A stretch of DNA of 64,000 nt, taken from the NCBI RefSeq assembly GCF_004297875.1, contig NZ_SCSK01000006.1:186001-250000 (forward strand), written 5' to 3'. Positions 38,286 through 49,250 of the stretch are shown in pieces. The translations under genes were made by a program, and so were the position numbers. Source of the stretch: Pandoraea sp. Its GTDB lineage: Bacteria > Pseudomonadota > Gammaproteobacteria > Burkholderiales > Burkholderiaceae. The notes under the pieces are model-generated. The model saw only the letters and a list, made by a program, of their open reading frames with translations. It made no database searches and was not told the origin of the DNA. Position 1 is the first letter of the stretch. Each line of letters opens with the position of its first letter.

Positions 38286-40178
38286 ATGAATCGCTACCCT
38301 CTCTGGAAATACATCGTCATCCTGGCGGCCCTGGCCATCGGCCTGTTGTACGCTGCGCCCAATCTGTTCGGTGACGTGCCGGCCGTCCAGATCCTCAGCG
38401 TCAAGGCCACGGTCAAGGCCGATCCCGCGCTGCTCGAAAGGGCCGAGGGTATTCTGACGAGCAATCACATTGCGTTCGACGGGGCCGAATTCGACAACAG
38501 CAACCTGAATCCGACCGTACGCATCAGCTTCCACGATACCGACACGCAATTGCGCGCCAAGGATCTGCTGGCACAGACGCTCAACCCGGACGCCAGCGAT
38601 CCGACGTATGTGGTCGCCCTCAACCTCGTATCGGCCTCGCCGCATTGGATGAGCGCGCTGCATGCGCTGCCGATGTATCTCGGCCTGGATTTGCGCGGCG
38701 GTGTCCACTTTCTGTTGCAAGTCGATATGGCCGGGGCCATCAGCAAGAAGCTCGAGGCCATCGCCGGCGACGCGCGAACGCTGTTGCGCGACAAGGACAT
38801 CCGTAATGACGGCGTGAGCCGCACGCCCGACGGCACGCTCCAGGTGCAGCTCGACTCCGAGAATGCTGCGAACAAGGCGCGTGACGTGCTGGCCGACCAT
38901 CTGCCCGATCTGCAATATACCGTTCAGCCGGCCAGCGCCGGCAAGTACAACGTGATCGGCGCGTTCAGCGACACCTCGCGCCGCGCCGTGCAGGAAGCGG
39001 CCATCAAGCAGAACATCCTGACCCTGCACAACCGGGTCAACGAGCTCGGGGTCGCCGAGCCAATCATCCAGCAGGAAGGCGCCGATCGCATCGTCGTGCA
39101 ATTGCCGGGCGTACAGGACACCGCCAAGGCCAAGGAAATCATTGGCCGCACCGCGACACTCGAAGCGCGCCTGGCCGATCCCGACGCGCCGCGCTATCCG
39201 ACCGCCGACACGCCTGTGCCGCCTGGCGATCAACTTTTCCTGCATGGCAATGGCGCCCCGGTTTTCCTAAAACGCCAGGTCATTTTCAGTGGCGACCGCA
39301 TCACCAGCGCGTCGGCCGGCTTCGATGAGCAGCAGCAGCCGTCGGTCAGCATCAAGCTTGACTCCGCAGGCGGGCGGGTGTTGCGAGACGTCTCGCGCGA
39401 CAACATCGGCAAGCCAATGGGTATTGTGCTGTTCGAAAACGGCAAAGGCGAAGTCCTGACCGTGGCCACGATTCGCAGCGAACTCGGCCAGAACTTCCAG
39501 ATCACCGGCATGGGTTCGCCCCAGGCGGCCAACGACCTCGCGCTGCTGCTGCGCGCCGGCTCGCTTGCGGCGCCGATGAATATCGTCGAGGAACGCACGA
39601 TCGGCCCGAGCCTGGGCGCCGACAATATCAAGAAAGGGATCCATTCCGTGACGTACGGGCTGGCAGCCATCGCCGTCTTCATGGTGCTCTACTACATGCT
39701 GTTCGGCATGTTCTCGGTGCTCGCGCTGCTGGTCAATCTGCTCCTGCTGATTGCCGTGCTGTCGATGCTGCAGGCCACGCTGACGCTGCCTGGGATCGCC
39801 GCAATCGCGTTTACGCTGGGCATGGCCATCGATGCCAACGTGCTGATCAACGAGCGCATACGAGAGGAGCTGCGCGGCGGAGCCGGGCCGCAAAAGGCCA
39901 TCTCCGCCGGCTTCGAACACGCCTGGGCGACCATTCTCGACTCCAATGCGACCACGTTGATCGCTGGTCTGGCCTTGCTGGCCTTCGGCTCTGGTCCGGT
40001 ACGCGCGTTTGCCATCGTGCACTGCATCGGGATTCTGACGTCGATGTTCTCCGCGGTCTTTTTTGCGCGTGGCCTGGCCAACCTTTGGTACGGCGGTCGC
40101 CGCAAGCTCAAGTCGCTGGCGATCGGTCAGGTGTGGCGGCCGGACGGCGCCGGCACCGCCGAGTCGCCCAAACAATAA
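38286..40178 (+). CDS. secD: Protein translocase subunit SecD
   Basis: SecD with SecF uses the proton gradient to help complete protein export through SecYEG. 630 residues. Helix 1 is at the N-terminus (YIVILAALAIGLLYAAPNLFG), a large periplasmic part contains the P1 signature LGLDLRGGVHFLLQVD and LHNRVNELGVAEPIIQQEGADRIVVQLPG, and five C-terminal helices carry GMAIDANVLINERIREELR with the conserved Asp. Followed 30 bases later by secF. Confidence 0.96.
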   Translation: MNRYPLWKYIVILAALAIGLLYAAPNLFGDVPAVQILSVKATVKADPALLERAEGILTSNHIAFDGAEFDNSNLNPTVRISFHDTDTQLRAKDLLAQTLNPDASDPTYVVALNLVSASPHWMSALHALPMYLGLDLRGGVHFLLQVDMAGAISKKLEAIAGDARTLLRDKDIRNDGVSRTPDGTLQVQLDSENAANKARDVLADHLPDLQYTVQPASAGKYNVIGAFSDTSRRAVQEAAIKQNILTLHNRVNELGVAEPIIQQEGADRIVVQLPGVQDTAKAKEIIGRTATLEARLADPDAPRYPTADTPVPPGDQLFLHGNGAPVFLKRQVIFSGDRITSASAGFDEQQQPSVSIKLDSAGGRVLRDVSRDNIGKPMGIVLFENGKGEVLTVATIRSELGQNFQITGMGSPQAANDLALLLRAGSLAAPMNIVEERTIGPSLGADNIKKGIHSVTYGLAAIAVFMVLYYMLFGMFSVLALLVNLLLLIAVLSMLQATLTLPGIAAIAFTLGMAIDANVLINERIREELRGGAGPQKAISAGFEHAWATILDSNATTLIAGLALLAFGSGPVRAFAIVHCIGILTSMFSAVFFARGLANLWYGGRRKLKSLAIGQVWRPDGAGTAESPKQ

Positions 40179-40208
40179 CGCGATCGCCCAGCGCAAGAGG
40201 AATACGTC

Positions 40209-41186
40209 ATGGAATTTTTCCGTATCAAAAAAGACGTGCCGTTCATGCGGCACGCCCTGATTTTCAACATCATTTCGGCCATCACGTTCGTCGCCGCGGT
40301 GTTCTTTTTGATTCACCGAGGCTTGCACCTGTCGATCGAATTCACGGGCGGCACGGTGATGGAGGTCAATTACGATCACGCCGCCAATCTCGATCAGATC
40401 CGCAGTACTGTCGGCAAACTGGGTTACGGCGATGCCCAGGTGCAGAGTTTCGGCACCTCCAGTGACGTGATGATCCGCCTGCCGCTCGAGAAGGCCGTGA
40501 ACGGCAAGACCGAGACCAGCTCCGCACAAAGTCAGGCAGTGTTCCAGGCGCTGTCGGCACAAGACGCCACGGCCAAGCTGCAGCGCGTTGAATTCGTTGG
40601 CCCGCAGGTCGGCAAGGAACTGGCGATCAACGGCTTGTTGGCATTATTGTTTGTCGTGATCGGCATCGTCATTTACCTGTCGTTTCGCTTCGAATGGAAA
40701 TTTGCGGTCGCCGGGATCATCGCGAACCTGCACGATGTGGTGATCATTCTGGGCTTTTTCGCGTTCTTCCAATGGGAGTTCTCGCTCTCGGTACTGGCGG
40801 CCGTGCTGGCGGTGCTTGGTTACTCGGTCAATGAATCGGTGGTTATCTTCGATCGGATTCGGGAAAATTTCCGCAAGATGCGCAAGACCGAGGTGCCGCA
40901 CGTCATCGACCATGCGATCACCAGCACGATGTCGCGCACCATCATCACGCACGGCAGCACGCAAATGATGGTGTTATCGATGTTCTTCTTCGGCGGGCCG
41001 ACGCTGCACTACTTCTCGCTGGCGCTGACTGTGGGGATCTGCTTCGGGATCTACTCGTCGGTGTTCGTCGCCGCTGCCATGGCCATGTGGCTTGGCGTCA
41101 AGCGAGAAGACCTGATCAAGAGCGGCAGCAAGGACAGCGGCGACTCGGCCGATCGCAACGACCCGAACTTCGGCGCGCAAGTCTAG
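40209..41186 (+). CDS. secF: Protein translocase subunit SecF
   Basis: The partner of SecD. 325 residues with six helices. The FTGGTVMEV signature follows helix 1; helix 4 region reads LGYSVNESVVIFDRIRENFRKMRK, equivalent to the SecD acidic helix, and SRTIITHGST lies further on. AAGAGGA precedes the ATG. It closes the queA-tgt-yajC-secD-secF cluster, with a terminator 21 bases after its stop. Confidence 0.96.
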   Translation: MEFFRIKKDVPFMRHALIFNIISAITFVAAVFFLIHRGLHLSIEFTGGTVMEVNYDHAANLDQIRSTVGKLGYGDAQVQSFGTSSDVMIRLPLEKAVNGKTETSSAQSQAVFQALSAQDATAKLQRVEFVGPQVGKELAINGLLALLFVVIGIVIYLSFRFEWKFAVAGIIANLHDVVIILGFFAFFQWEFSLSVLAAVLAVLGYSVNESVVIFDRIRENFRKMRKTEVPHVIDHAITSTMSRTIITHGSTQMMVLSMFFFGGPTLHYFSLALTVGICFGIYSSVFVAAAMAMWLGVKREDLIKSGSKDSGDSADRNDPNFGAQV

Positions 41187-41206
41187 GCCGACGACCAATC
41201 GACTGG

Positions 41207-41244
41207 AAGCTCCCGCAGATGACCCGGCGGGAGCTTTTTCTTTT
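41207..41244 (+). terminator. Intrinsic terminator after secF
   Basis: AAGCTCCCGC (41207-41216), loop AGATGACCCG, then GCGGGAGCTT (41227-41236): a 10-bp stem followed by TTTCTTTT. Confidence 0.9.
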
Positions 41245-41319
41245 CTGGGGCCAGGAGATCAAGAGCGCGCCTGTTGGGCCGGAACCCGCCGGGCGATCGC
41301 CCGGCCGCGACCGCAACGG

Positions 41320-41781
41320 TCAGCCGAAACGCGCCAGTAAAAGCGGGCCGACCAGCAACAGCCACGTCAGCCCGCATAGGCACAGGGCCATGAGAACGGC
41401 GGCACTGCCGAAATCCTTGGCCCGCTTGGACAGTTCGTGTTTTTCGAGCGAAATCCGGTCAATCGCGGCTTCGACGCTGGAATTCAGCAATTCGACGATC
41501 AACACCAGCAGCACCGAGCCGATTAACAACAGCCGTTCGACCGCGCTCACTGGAATCACTGCGGCAACAGGGATCAAAATCGCCGCCAGGGTCAGCTCCT
41601 GGCGAAATGCGCTCTCCTCGAGAATGGCATAGCGGATGCCGCTATATGAGTGCAGCAACGCACGCCATGCTCGCGCCAACCCTCGATTGGTTTTGTACGG
41701 ATTGCCTTGCGGATCTCGATCAGACGATGAAGGGTTCGGCAAGATGCGTGCTCTCTCAAGGTAGCTTCCAACAGTCGCCAT
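41320..41781 (-). CDS. dgkA: Diacylglycerol kinase
   Basis: A small integral membrane kinase that recycles diacylglycerol to phosphatidic acid. 153 residues, about 30 longer than E. coli DgkA at the N-terminus; an internal start is possible but I see no better ribosome site. Core features match: EESAFRQELTLAA with the catalytic Glu, VLIVELLNSSVEAAIDRISLEKHELSKRAKDFGSAAV in overlapping stretches, and three helices ending LTWLLLVGPLLL. The 246 bases between it and purB hold no gene that I can see. Confidence 0.9.
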   Translation of the reverse strand: MATVGSYLERARILPNPSSSDRDPQGNPYKTNRGLARAWRALLHSYSGIRYAILEESAFRQELTLAAILIPVAAVIPVSAVERLLLIGSVLLVLIVELLNSSVEAAIDRISLEKHELSKRAKDFGSAAVLMALCLCGLTWLLLVGPLLLARFG

Positions 41782-42027
41782 CGGCGAGGACGTCCGCCGC
41801 CAGGATCACCACGTGGTACGCGCCACGCGGGCCACATCGCGGCAACCCCGGAACTCACTCTGCATCAGCGGCTATCGGCATGGTACCAGCAGCATATGAC
41901 ACCGGCGCCTGTCTGCGCGATGCCCCCAGTCCCAGGGCGCCGCATGATCCCGCATTAGGCTGGCGGATGCCCGCGCAGTTCCACCGGACACCGCCACACC
42001 CGAGCGCGCCTCATGCACGCCACCGAC

Positions 42028-43449
<1,422 letters not shown>

Positions 43450-43630
43450 TCACGCCGCGCCCGGAAAGGTTGAATTTTACCATCCCCGCCCTGCCGTCCG
43501 TGCGGCCGCGGCATGCCTGTCAACCCCAAGTTGGGAGTTACCCTCTCGGTGTTTCTCCGGTACCACAGTCAGACGCATTCGCGGCAAACTGCACGGTATA
43601 CTCGGCTCCAGTTATTTTCTAAGGAACCCC

Positions 43631-44245
43631 ATGAAGTTAATCGGCTCGCTGACCAGCCCGTACGTTCGTAAAGTGCGTATCGTCATGGCGGAAAAGAAAA
43701 TCGACTACCAGTTCGTGCTGGAAGATCCCTGGGCGCCCGACTCGCATGTCCGGGACGCCAATCCGCTCGGCAAGATCCCCTGCCTGATCATGGAAGACGG
43801 CGAAGCGATGTTCGATTCGCGCGTGATCTGCGAGTATCTCGATACCCTCACGCCGGTTGGCAGGCTCATCCCGCCATCGGGTCGCGAACGCGCCGAGGTC
43901 CGCTGCTGGGAAGCCCTGGCCGACGGGGTACTCGATGCGACCGTGCTGATCCGGCTGGAAGGGAAATTCCATGAGCCTGCACATCGCTCCCAGGCCTGGC
44001 TCGATCGCCAACGGGACAAGATCGAGACGAGCCTGCACGCGATGGCCAATGGCCTGGGAGAGCGCTCCTGGTGCGCCGGCAATCACCTGAGCCTGGCGGA
44101 TCTGTCGGTCGGTTGCGCGCTCGGCTATCTCGATTTGCGTGCGCCCGATATCGACTGGCGCGCGGCTCATCCGGCCTTGGGCAAATACTTCGAACGCCTG
44201 TCGCAACGGCAGTCGTTCATCGACACGCAGCCGCCGCAAGGCTGA
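43631..44245 (+). CDS. Glutathione S-transferase
   Basis: A 204-residue cytosolic GST. The N-terminal thioredoxin-like domain starts KLIGSLTSPYVRKVRIVMAEKK (in parts SPYVRKVRIV), with NPLGKIPCLIMEDGEAMFDSRVI holding the cis-Pro and Asp/Ser glutathione contacts; the helical C-terminal domain has LSLADLSVGCALGYLDLR. Ser9 or a nearby residue would be the catalytic position. Likely role is stress detoxification; the substrate is unknown. AAGGAACCCC ribosome site precedes the ATG, and TATACT (43597-43602) is a candidate -10 element. A terminator follows closely. Confidence 0.9.
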   Translation: MKLIGSLTSPYVRKVRIVMAEKKIDYQFVLEDPWAPDSHVRDANPLGKIPCLIMEDGEAMFDSRVICEYLDTLTPVGRLIPPSGRERAEVRCWEALADGVLDATVLIRLEGKFHEPAHRSQAWLDRQRDKIETSLHAMANGLGERSWCAGNHLSLADLSVGCALGYLDLRAPDIDWRAAHPALGKYFERLSQRQSFIDTQPPQG

Positions 44246-44263
44246 ATCCCGCACACTCGAGCC

Positions 44264-44298
44264 ACCTGCCCGATTCGACGGATCCGGCAGGTTTTTTG
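44264..44298 (+). terminator. Intrinsic terminator after the glutathione S-transferase gene
   Basis: ACCTGCC (44264-44270) pairs with GGCAGGT (44286-44292), with further GAT/ATC pairing inside, followed by TTTTTTG. It lies 18 bases after the stop. Confidence 0.8.
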
Positions 44299-44305
44299 TT
44301 GCCTC

Positions 44306-45907
44306 TCAGGCCGACGGCTGAAGGCTGAAGCTGTCACTGCGGGCCAGCGGCCAATATTTCTCGTACAGCTGATAGCGGAAATTGCCAATCAGCAAATCGC
44401 CAGGCGCCAGGTATTTCAGCAACTCCGACAGCAGGCGCACTTCGTTTGACGAAATGCGCCGCACGATGTGATGCGCGCGCAAATCGGTCGGGTGCGTCAG
44501 GCCGGCGGCCTGAATCAGCTCCTGCAGCGCGTGCAGCGTATGGTGATGGAACTGGTGCACGCGTTCGGCCTTGTCCGGCACCACCAAGGCGCGCTGGCGC
44601 AGCCGGTCCTGGGTCGCCACGCCGGTCGGACAGCGGTCCGTGTGGCACTTTTGCGATTGAATGCAACCGATCGCAAACATGAACCCGCGCGCCGAATTGC
44701 ACCAGTCCGCGCCGATCGCCAGCGTGCGCGCGATATCAAAAGCGGTGACGATCTTGCCCGAAGCGCCAACCTTGATGCGTTCACGCAGATTCGTGCCAAC
44801 CAGCGTGTTATGCACCAGCAGCAGGCCCTCCTGCAGCGGCATGCCGACATGATCGGTAAATTCGAGCGGTGCGGCCCCGGTGCCGCCCTCGGCGCCGTCG
44901 ACCACAATGAAGTCGGGCAGGATGCCGGACTCCAGCATCGCCTTGACGATGCCAAAGAACTCCCACGGGTGCCCGATGCATAGCTTGAAACCGGTCGGCT
45001 TGCCGCCCGACAGGGTGCGCAGCCGATCAACGAACTGCAGCAATTCGAGCGGCGTCGAGAACGCCGAGTGAGTGGCCGGCGAAATGCAGTCCTGGCCCAT
45101 CGGGACGCCACGCGTGGCCGCAATCTCGGGCGTCACCTTGGCGGCCGGCAAGACCCCGCCATGCCCCGGCTTGGCGCCCTGCGAGAGCTTCACCTCGATC
45201 ATTTTCACCTGGGGCGAGCGCGCCTGCTCGGCAAATTTATCGGCATTGAAAGAGCCGTCATCGTTACGGCAGCCGAAGTATCCCGAGGCCACCTCCCAAA
45301 CCAGATCGCCGCCATGCTCGCGATGATAGGGAGAAATCGACCCTTCGCCGGTATCGTGCATGAAGCCACCGAGCTTGGCGCCGCGATTGAGCGCCTGAAT
45401 GGCATTGCCGGACAAGGCGCCGAAACTCATCGCCGAGACGTTGAAAATCGATGCCGAGTAAGGCTGCGCGCGGTCCGCGCCAATTACAATGCGAAAATCA
45501 TGCGACGGCAGTTTGGTCGGCGCGAGCGAATGGCTGATCCACTCGTAGCCTGCCACCTTCACATCCAGCTCGGTGCCGAACGGGCGGCTGTCGACTTCGC
45601 CCTTGGCGCGCTGATAGACGATGCTGCGTTGGGCCCGCGAGAACGGCGTCTCGGCCGTATCGTCCTCGACGAAATACTGACGAATCTCCGGACGAATGAA
45701 TTCGAGCAGGAACCGCAGGTGCCCCCACAGCGGATAGTTGCGTAGCACCGAGTGGCGCGGCTGCCCGATGTCCCGTACGCCGAGCAACACGAGCGCCGCC
45801 GGTATCACCACGCACAGCCAGCTCAACCGCCCCAGCGCCGCCGCCCAGGCGGTTGCCGCCAGAACGATGACAGCGCCCCAAAAAGCCAGATAACGCCTGG
45901 ACCACAT
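44306..45907 (-). CDS. FMN-binding glutamate synthase family protein (GltB-like, membrane-anchored)
   Basis: 533 residues. Two N-terminal helices (about 5-45: YLAFWGAVIVLAATAWAAALG then LCVVIPAALVLLGV) anchor a domain like the FMN/synthase part of glutamate synthase: SFGALSGNAIQALNRGAKLGGFMHDTGEGSISPYH in parts, KPGHGGVLPAAKVTPEIAATRG, DGAEGGTGAAPLEF. The cluster-binding cysteines are CIQSQKCHTDRCPTGVATQD. The glutaminase domain of true GltB is absent, so it is not a complete glutamate synthase and its reaction is unknown. It is transcribed away from mnmA's 3' end on the same strand, 36 bases downstream of it. Confidence 0.88.
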   Translation of the reverse strand: MWSRRYLAFWGAVIVLAATAWAAALGRLSWLCVVIPAALVLLGVRDIGQPRHSVLRNYPLWGHLRFLLEFIRPEIRQYFVEDDTAETPFSRAQRSIVYQRAKGEVDSRPFGTELDVKVAGYEWISHSLAPTKLPSHDFRIVIGADRAQPYSASIFNVSAMSFGALSGNAIQALNRGAKLGGFMHDTGEGSISPYHREHGGDLVWEVASGYFGCRNDDGSFNADKFAEQARSPQVKMIEVKLSQGAKPGHGGVLPAAKVTPEIAATRGVPMGQDCISPATHSAFSTPLELLQFVDRLRTLSGGKPTGFKLCIGHPWEFFGIVKAMLESGILPDFIVVDGAEGGTGAAPLEFTDHVGMPLQEGLLLVHNTLVGTNLRERIKVGASGKIVTAFDIARTLAIGADWCNSARGFMFAIGCIQSQKCHTDRCPTGVATQDRLRQRALVVPDKAERVHQFHHHTLHALQELIQAAGLTHPTDLRAHHIVRRISSNEVRLLSELLKYLAPGDLLIGNFRYQLYEKYWPLARSDSFSLQPSA

Positions 45908-45943
45908 ACCCGTCTCCTTCTTATTGGGATTCGTACACCGCGA

Positions 45944-47032
45944 TCACGCCTGCGTGCTCTCGATAATGCCGCCGCCCAGACATACGTCGCCGTCGTATAG
46001 CACTGCCGATTGTCCTGGCGTGACGGCCCACTGCGGCGCATCGAAATGCAGTTCGAGGTGCGCCTGGCTGACACTCCGAACCAGGCACGGCGCATCGGCC
46101 TGCCGGTAGCGCGTCTTGGCCGCACATGGCCATCCTTCGCGCGGCGGCTCGCCGGCGACCCACGACAGGTCGGTCGCCTGCAACGTGTGCATCAGCAACC
46201 AGGGGTGATCGTGCCCCTGCACCACATACAGCGTGTTTTCGCTCATGTCCTTGCGCGCCACGAACCAGGGCTCGCCCGAACCTTCGCGGCTGCCGCCCAG
46301 GCCGATCCCCTTGCGCTGCCCGAGCGTGTAGAACGCCAGCCCGATATGCTCGCCGACGATCTTGCCGTCCGACGTTTTCATCGGACCGGGCCGGGTCGGC
46401 AAATAGCGATTCAGAAACTCCCGAAATGGCCGCTCGCCGATGAAACAGATGCCGGTGGAGTCCTTCTTCTTCGCATTGGGCAGGCCAATGCGCGCGGCGA
46501 TCTCGCGCACCTCGGTCTTGGGTATTTCACCGAGCGGAAACATTGTGCGCGACAACTGCGCCTGATTGAGCCGGTGCAGGAAATAGCTCTGATCCTTGCT
46601 CGAATCCCTGGCCTTGAGCAGCTCGAACCGTCCGTCGCGCTCACGCACGCGGGCGTAGTGGCCGGTCGCGATGGACTCGGCGCCCAGCGCCACCGCATGA
46701 TCGAGAAACGCCTTGAATTTGATCTCGGCATTGCACAGCACGTCCGGGTTGGGCGTGCGGCCTGCCGAATACTCGCGCAGAAATTCGGCGAACACGCGGT
46801 CCTTGTATTCGGCGGCGAAATTGACCGCTTCGACGTCGATGCCGATCAGGTCCGCCACCGAGACGACATCGATCCAGTCCTGCCGGGTCGAGCAATATTC
46901 TCCGTCATCGTCGTCCTCCCAGTTCTTCATGAAGAGACCGACCACCTCGTAACCCTGCTCCTTGAGCAGCCAGGCCGTCACGGACGAGTCGACCCCGCCC
47001 GACATGCCGACCACCACGCGCTGCCGGCTCAT
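45944..47032 (-). CDS. mnmA: tRNA-specific 2-thiouridylase MnmA
   Basis: It thiolates uridine 34 of Lys, Glu and Gln tRNAs. From the ATG at 47032 it has 362 residues. The PP-loop [15 protein letters not shown] is at the N-terminus; catalytic cysteines are in [12 protein letters not shown] and [12 protein letters not shown]. Other features are [15 protein letters not shown] and [14 protein letters not shown]. The start overlaps the stop of the Nudix gene (ATGA on the minus strand), which argues for the two being translated from one message. Confidence 0.96.
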   Translation of the reverse strand: MSRQRVVVGMSGGVDSSVTAWLLKEQGYEVVGLFMKNWEDDDDGEYCSTRQDWIDVVSVADLIGIDVEAVNFAAEYKDRVFAEFLREYSAGRTPNPDVLCNAEIKFKAFLDHAVALGAESIATGHYARVRERDGRFELLKARDSSKDQSYFLHRLNQAQLSRTMFPLGEIPKTEVREIAARIGLPNAKKKDSTGICFIGERPFREFLNRYLPTRPGPMKTSDGKIVGEHIGLAFYTLGQRKGIGLGGSREGSGEPWFVARKDMSENTLYVVQGHDHPWLLMHTLQATDLSWVAGEPPREGWPCAAKTRYRQADAPCLVRSVSQAHLELHFDAPQWAVTPGQSAVLYDGDVCLGGGIIESTQA

Positions 47033-47517
47033 GATCCCTCCGGTGCGTCGGCGGGCACGGCGTGCGTATAAATCAGGTCGAGCGGATAACGCCGCCCCCG
47101 CAGATAATCGTCGACGCACCGCATCAGGAGCGGACTGCGATGGCGCGCCCGCTCCGCCCGGATTTGCTCGGGCGAGGCCCACAGCGTACGCACGATGCCT
47201 TCATCCAGCGCCTGGCCGGCCAGCGGTTCGCCCACCCGGCCGACAAAGGCAAAGCGCAGATAAGTGACCTCCTGGTTCTGCGGCGTGTTGCCGCGCGCCT
47301 GATAAACGCCCAGCAGTGCCTCGGGCTCGAACGTCCGTGCGGTTTCCTCGCGGGTCTCGCGCACTACGGCCTGCAACAGCGACTCGCCAGATTCGAGGTG
47401 GCCAGCCGGCTGATTCAATTGAAGGCCGTCGGATGTTCGTTCCTCGACCAGCAAAAAGCGGCCGTCCTGTTCAATCACGGCCGCTACGGTGACATGGGGT
47501 TTCCAGCGTTGTGTCAT
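47029..47517 (-). CDS. Nudix hydrolase, NudJ-like phosphatase
   Basis: 162 residues with the Nudix box [14 protein letters not shown] followed by RETREETA, spanning about residues 39-60. [10 protein letters not shown] and the C-terminal LIYTHAV pattern resemble NudJ (YmfB), which dephosphorylates thiamin pyrophosphate and nucleoside tri- or diphosphates; the substrate here is inferred. NudJ and MnmA genes are neighbours in E. coli and many proteobacteria, which supports this assignment. It overlaps mnmA by 4 bases. Confidence 0.88.
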   Translation of the reverse strand: MTQRWKPHVTVAAVIEQDGRFLLVEERTSDGLQLNQPAGHLESGESLLQAVVRETREETARTFEPEALLGVYQARGNTPQNQEVTYLRFAFVGRVGEPLAGQALDEGIVRTLWASPEQIRAERARHRSPLLMRCVDDYLRGRRYPLDLIYTHAVPADAPEGS

Positions 47518-47634
47518 GGGGGATTCCGTAGCAAGCCGCTATTCTACCGTTTGGACGAAAACCCCGCCGCATGGCTGCTGCGTCCCGTTCTTGACATAAA
47601 CCCGACTGCGCATGCCGGTAATATCGATATAGCC

Positions 47635-47673
47635 AGCTTACGAATATTCACAATTCTTATATTCGGGTAAGCT
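47635..47673. repeat. Imperfect inverted repeat upstream of pntAA, candidate operator
   Basis: AGCTTACGAATAT (47635-47647) and ATATTCGGGTAAGCT (47659-47673) are complementary over 13 bp apart from a GG bulge, with an 11-base spacer. It lies about 100 bases before pntAA in an AT-rich stretch quite unlike its surroundings. No T run follows, so it is not an obvious terminator; TATATT (47658-47663) within it could be a -10 element. Confidence 0.5.
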
Positions 47674-47774
47674 AGCCGCTGCGTTTTATGCAAGACCCTC
47701 GAATGATCAAACCAAGTGGCCCCGGCACGCTTGTCACGCCGGACGCGCACATTTAAAACAGGGAAGGAGTGGAG

Positions 47775-48908
47775 ATGCATATCGGCATACCATTGGAACG
47801 CTGGCCGGGCGAGACCCGCGTCGCAGGCACGCCGGAGACTGTCAAGAAGCTGGTGGCCACCGGCCATCAGGTGACAGTCGAACATGACGCCGGGCTCGGC
47901 GCGAGCGTGCCAGACGCGCTCTACGAAGCGGCCGGAGCGCGCATTGGCGATACCGCCGCGGTGTTAGGTGCCGACATCCTGCTCAAGGTTCGCACGCCAG
48001 TCACGGCGGAGCTCGCCCAGTTGCGCGCCGGCACGGTGCTCATCGGCATGCTCAACCCCTTCGACAGCGAGAACAACGCCCAGCTGGCCGCGGCCAATCT
48101 CACGGCCTTTGCGCTGGAAGCCGCGCCGCGCACCACGCGCGCGCAGAGCATGGACGTGCTCTCCTCGCAGGCGAACATCGCCGGCTACAAGGCAGTGATG
48201 GTCGCGGCCAACGTGTATCAGCGCTTCATGCCGATGTTGATGACTGCGGCCGGCACCGTCAAGGCCGCGCGTGTACTGGTCCTGGGCGCCGGCGTGGCGG
48301 GCCTGCAGGCGATCGCCACGGCCAAGCGGCTGGGCGCGGTCATCGAGGCCTCCGACGTGCGCCCGGCCGTCAAGGAACAGATCGAATCGCTGGGCGCCAA
48401 GTTTCTCGACGTGCCGCTCTTGACCGACGAGGAGCGCGAGATTGCCCAGGGCGTGGGCGGCTACGCGCGCCCGATGCCGCTCGACTGGATCAAACGGCAG
48501 GCCGAGCTGGTGCACGAGCGCGCCCGTCAGGCCGACATTGTGATCACCACCGCGCTGATCCCGGGACGACCCGCCCCGATGCTGCTCTCGGAGGATACCG
48601 TCAAGGCCATGAAACCCGGCTCGGTGGTAGTCGATCTGGCGGCAGGTCGTGGCGCCAACGGCGGCGGCAACTGCCCGTTGACCGAGCCCGACCGGATCGT
48701 CGTCAAGCATGGCGTGCATCTGGTGGGGCACACCAACCTGCCGGGCATGCTCAGCGCCGACGCCTCGGCCCTGTACGCCCGCAACGTGCTCGACTTCCTC
48801 AAGCTACTGATCAACAAGGAAGGTCAGCTCGCCATCGACATGAACGATGACATCGTCGCCGCCTGCCTGATGTGCAGGGACGGGCAGGTGTTGCGTCAAA
48901 ACTCCTGA
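47775..48908 (+). CDS. pntAA: NAD(P) transhydrogenase alpha subunit, soluble part
   Basis: The NAD(H)-binding domain I of the proton-translocating transhydrogenase. 377 residues from the ATG at 47775, which has AAGGAG five bases upstream. IGIPLERWPGETRVAGTPE, VLVLGAGVAGLQAIATAKRLGA and DVRPAVKEQIESLGAKF are typical. The subunit is split: the membrane part is the next gene, as in Rhodospirillum rubrum and many alpha- and betaproteobacteria, unlike the fused PntA of E. coli. Confidence 0.95.
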   Translation: MHIGIPLERWPGETRVAGTPETVKKLVATGHQVTVEHDAGLGASVPDALYEAAGARIGDTAAVLGADILLKVRTPVTAELAQLRAGTVLIGMLNPFDSENNAQLAAANLTAFALEAAPRTTRAQSMDVLSSQANIAGYKAVMVAANVYQRFMPMLMTAAGTVKAARVLVLGAGVAGLQAIATAKRLGAVIEASDVRPAVKEQIESLGAKFLDVPLLTDEEREIAQGVGGYARPMPLDWIKRQAELVHERARQADIVITTALIPGRPAPMLLSEDTVKAMKPGSVVVDLAAGRGANGGGNCPLTEPDRIVVKHGVHLVGHTNLPGMLSADASALYARNVLDFLKLLINKEGQLAIDMNDDIVAACLMCRDGQVLRQNS

Positions 48909-48926
48909 ATCGCAGCCGAGGACAAC

Positions 48927-49250
48927 ATGGAACTCGTCAACCATACGGTTATCAACCTGATCATCTTCGTGCTGGCGGTCTACGTCGGCTATCACGTGGT
49001 GTGGAATGTCACGCCGGCACTGCACACGCCGCTCATGGCGGTGACCAATGCCATTTCCGCGATCATCATCGTCGGAGCAATGCTCGCCGCGGGGCTCACC
49101 AACGGCGGCATCGGCAAGGTGATGGGCGTGCTGGCGGTGACGCTGGCCGCGGTCAACGTATTCGGGGGCTTCCTGGTTACCCAGCGCATGCTCGAAATGT
49201 TCAAGAAGAAAGAACCGAAGAAAAGCGAACAAGCCGGGGGGCAGTCATGA
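48927..49250 (+). CDS. pntAB: NAD(P) transhydrogenase alpha subunit, membrane part
   Basis: 107 residues with three or four hydrophobic helices: [54 protein letters not shown], and the end [15 protein letters not shown]. This is domain II of PntA, forming the proton channel with PntB. AGGAC precedes the ATG. Its TGA overlaps the pntB ATG (ATGA), so pntAB and pntB are translationally coupled. Confidence 0.94.
   Translation: MELVNHTVINLIIFVLAVYVGYHVVWNVTPALHTPLMAVTNAISAIIIVGAMLAAGLTNGGIGKVMGVLAVTLAAVNVFGGFLVTQRMLEMFKKKEPKKSEQAGGQS

Noticed and set aside
41782..42027. A gene in the 246-base gap between dgkA and purB
   Set aside because: Open frames there lack ribosome sites and family resemblance; nothing supported.
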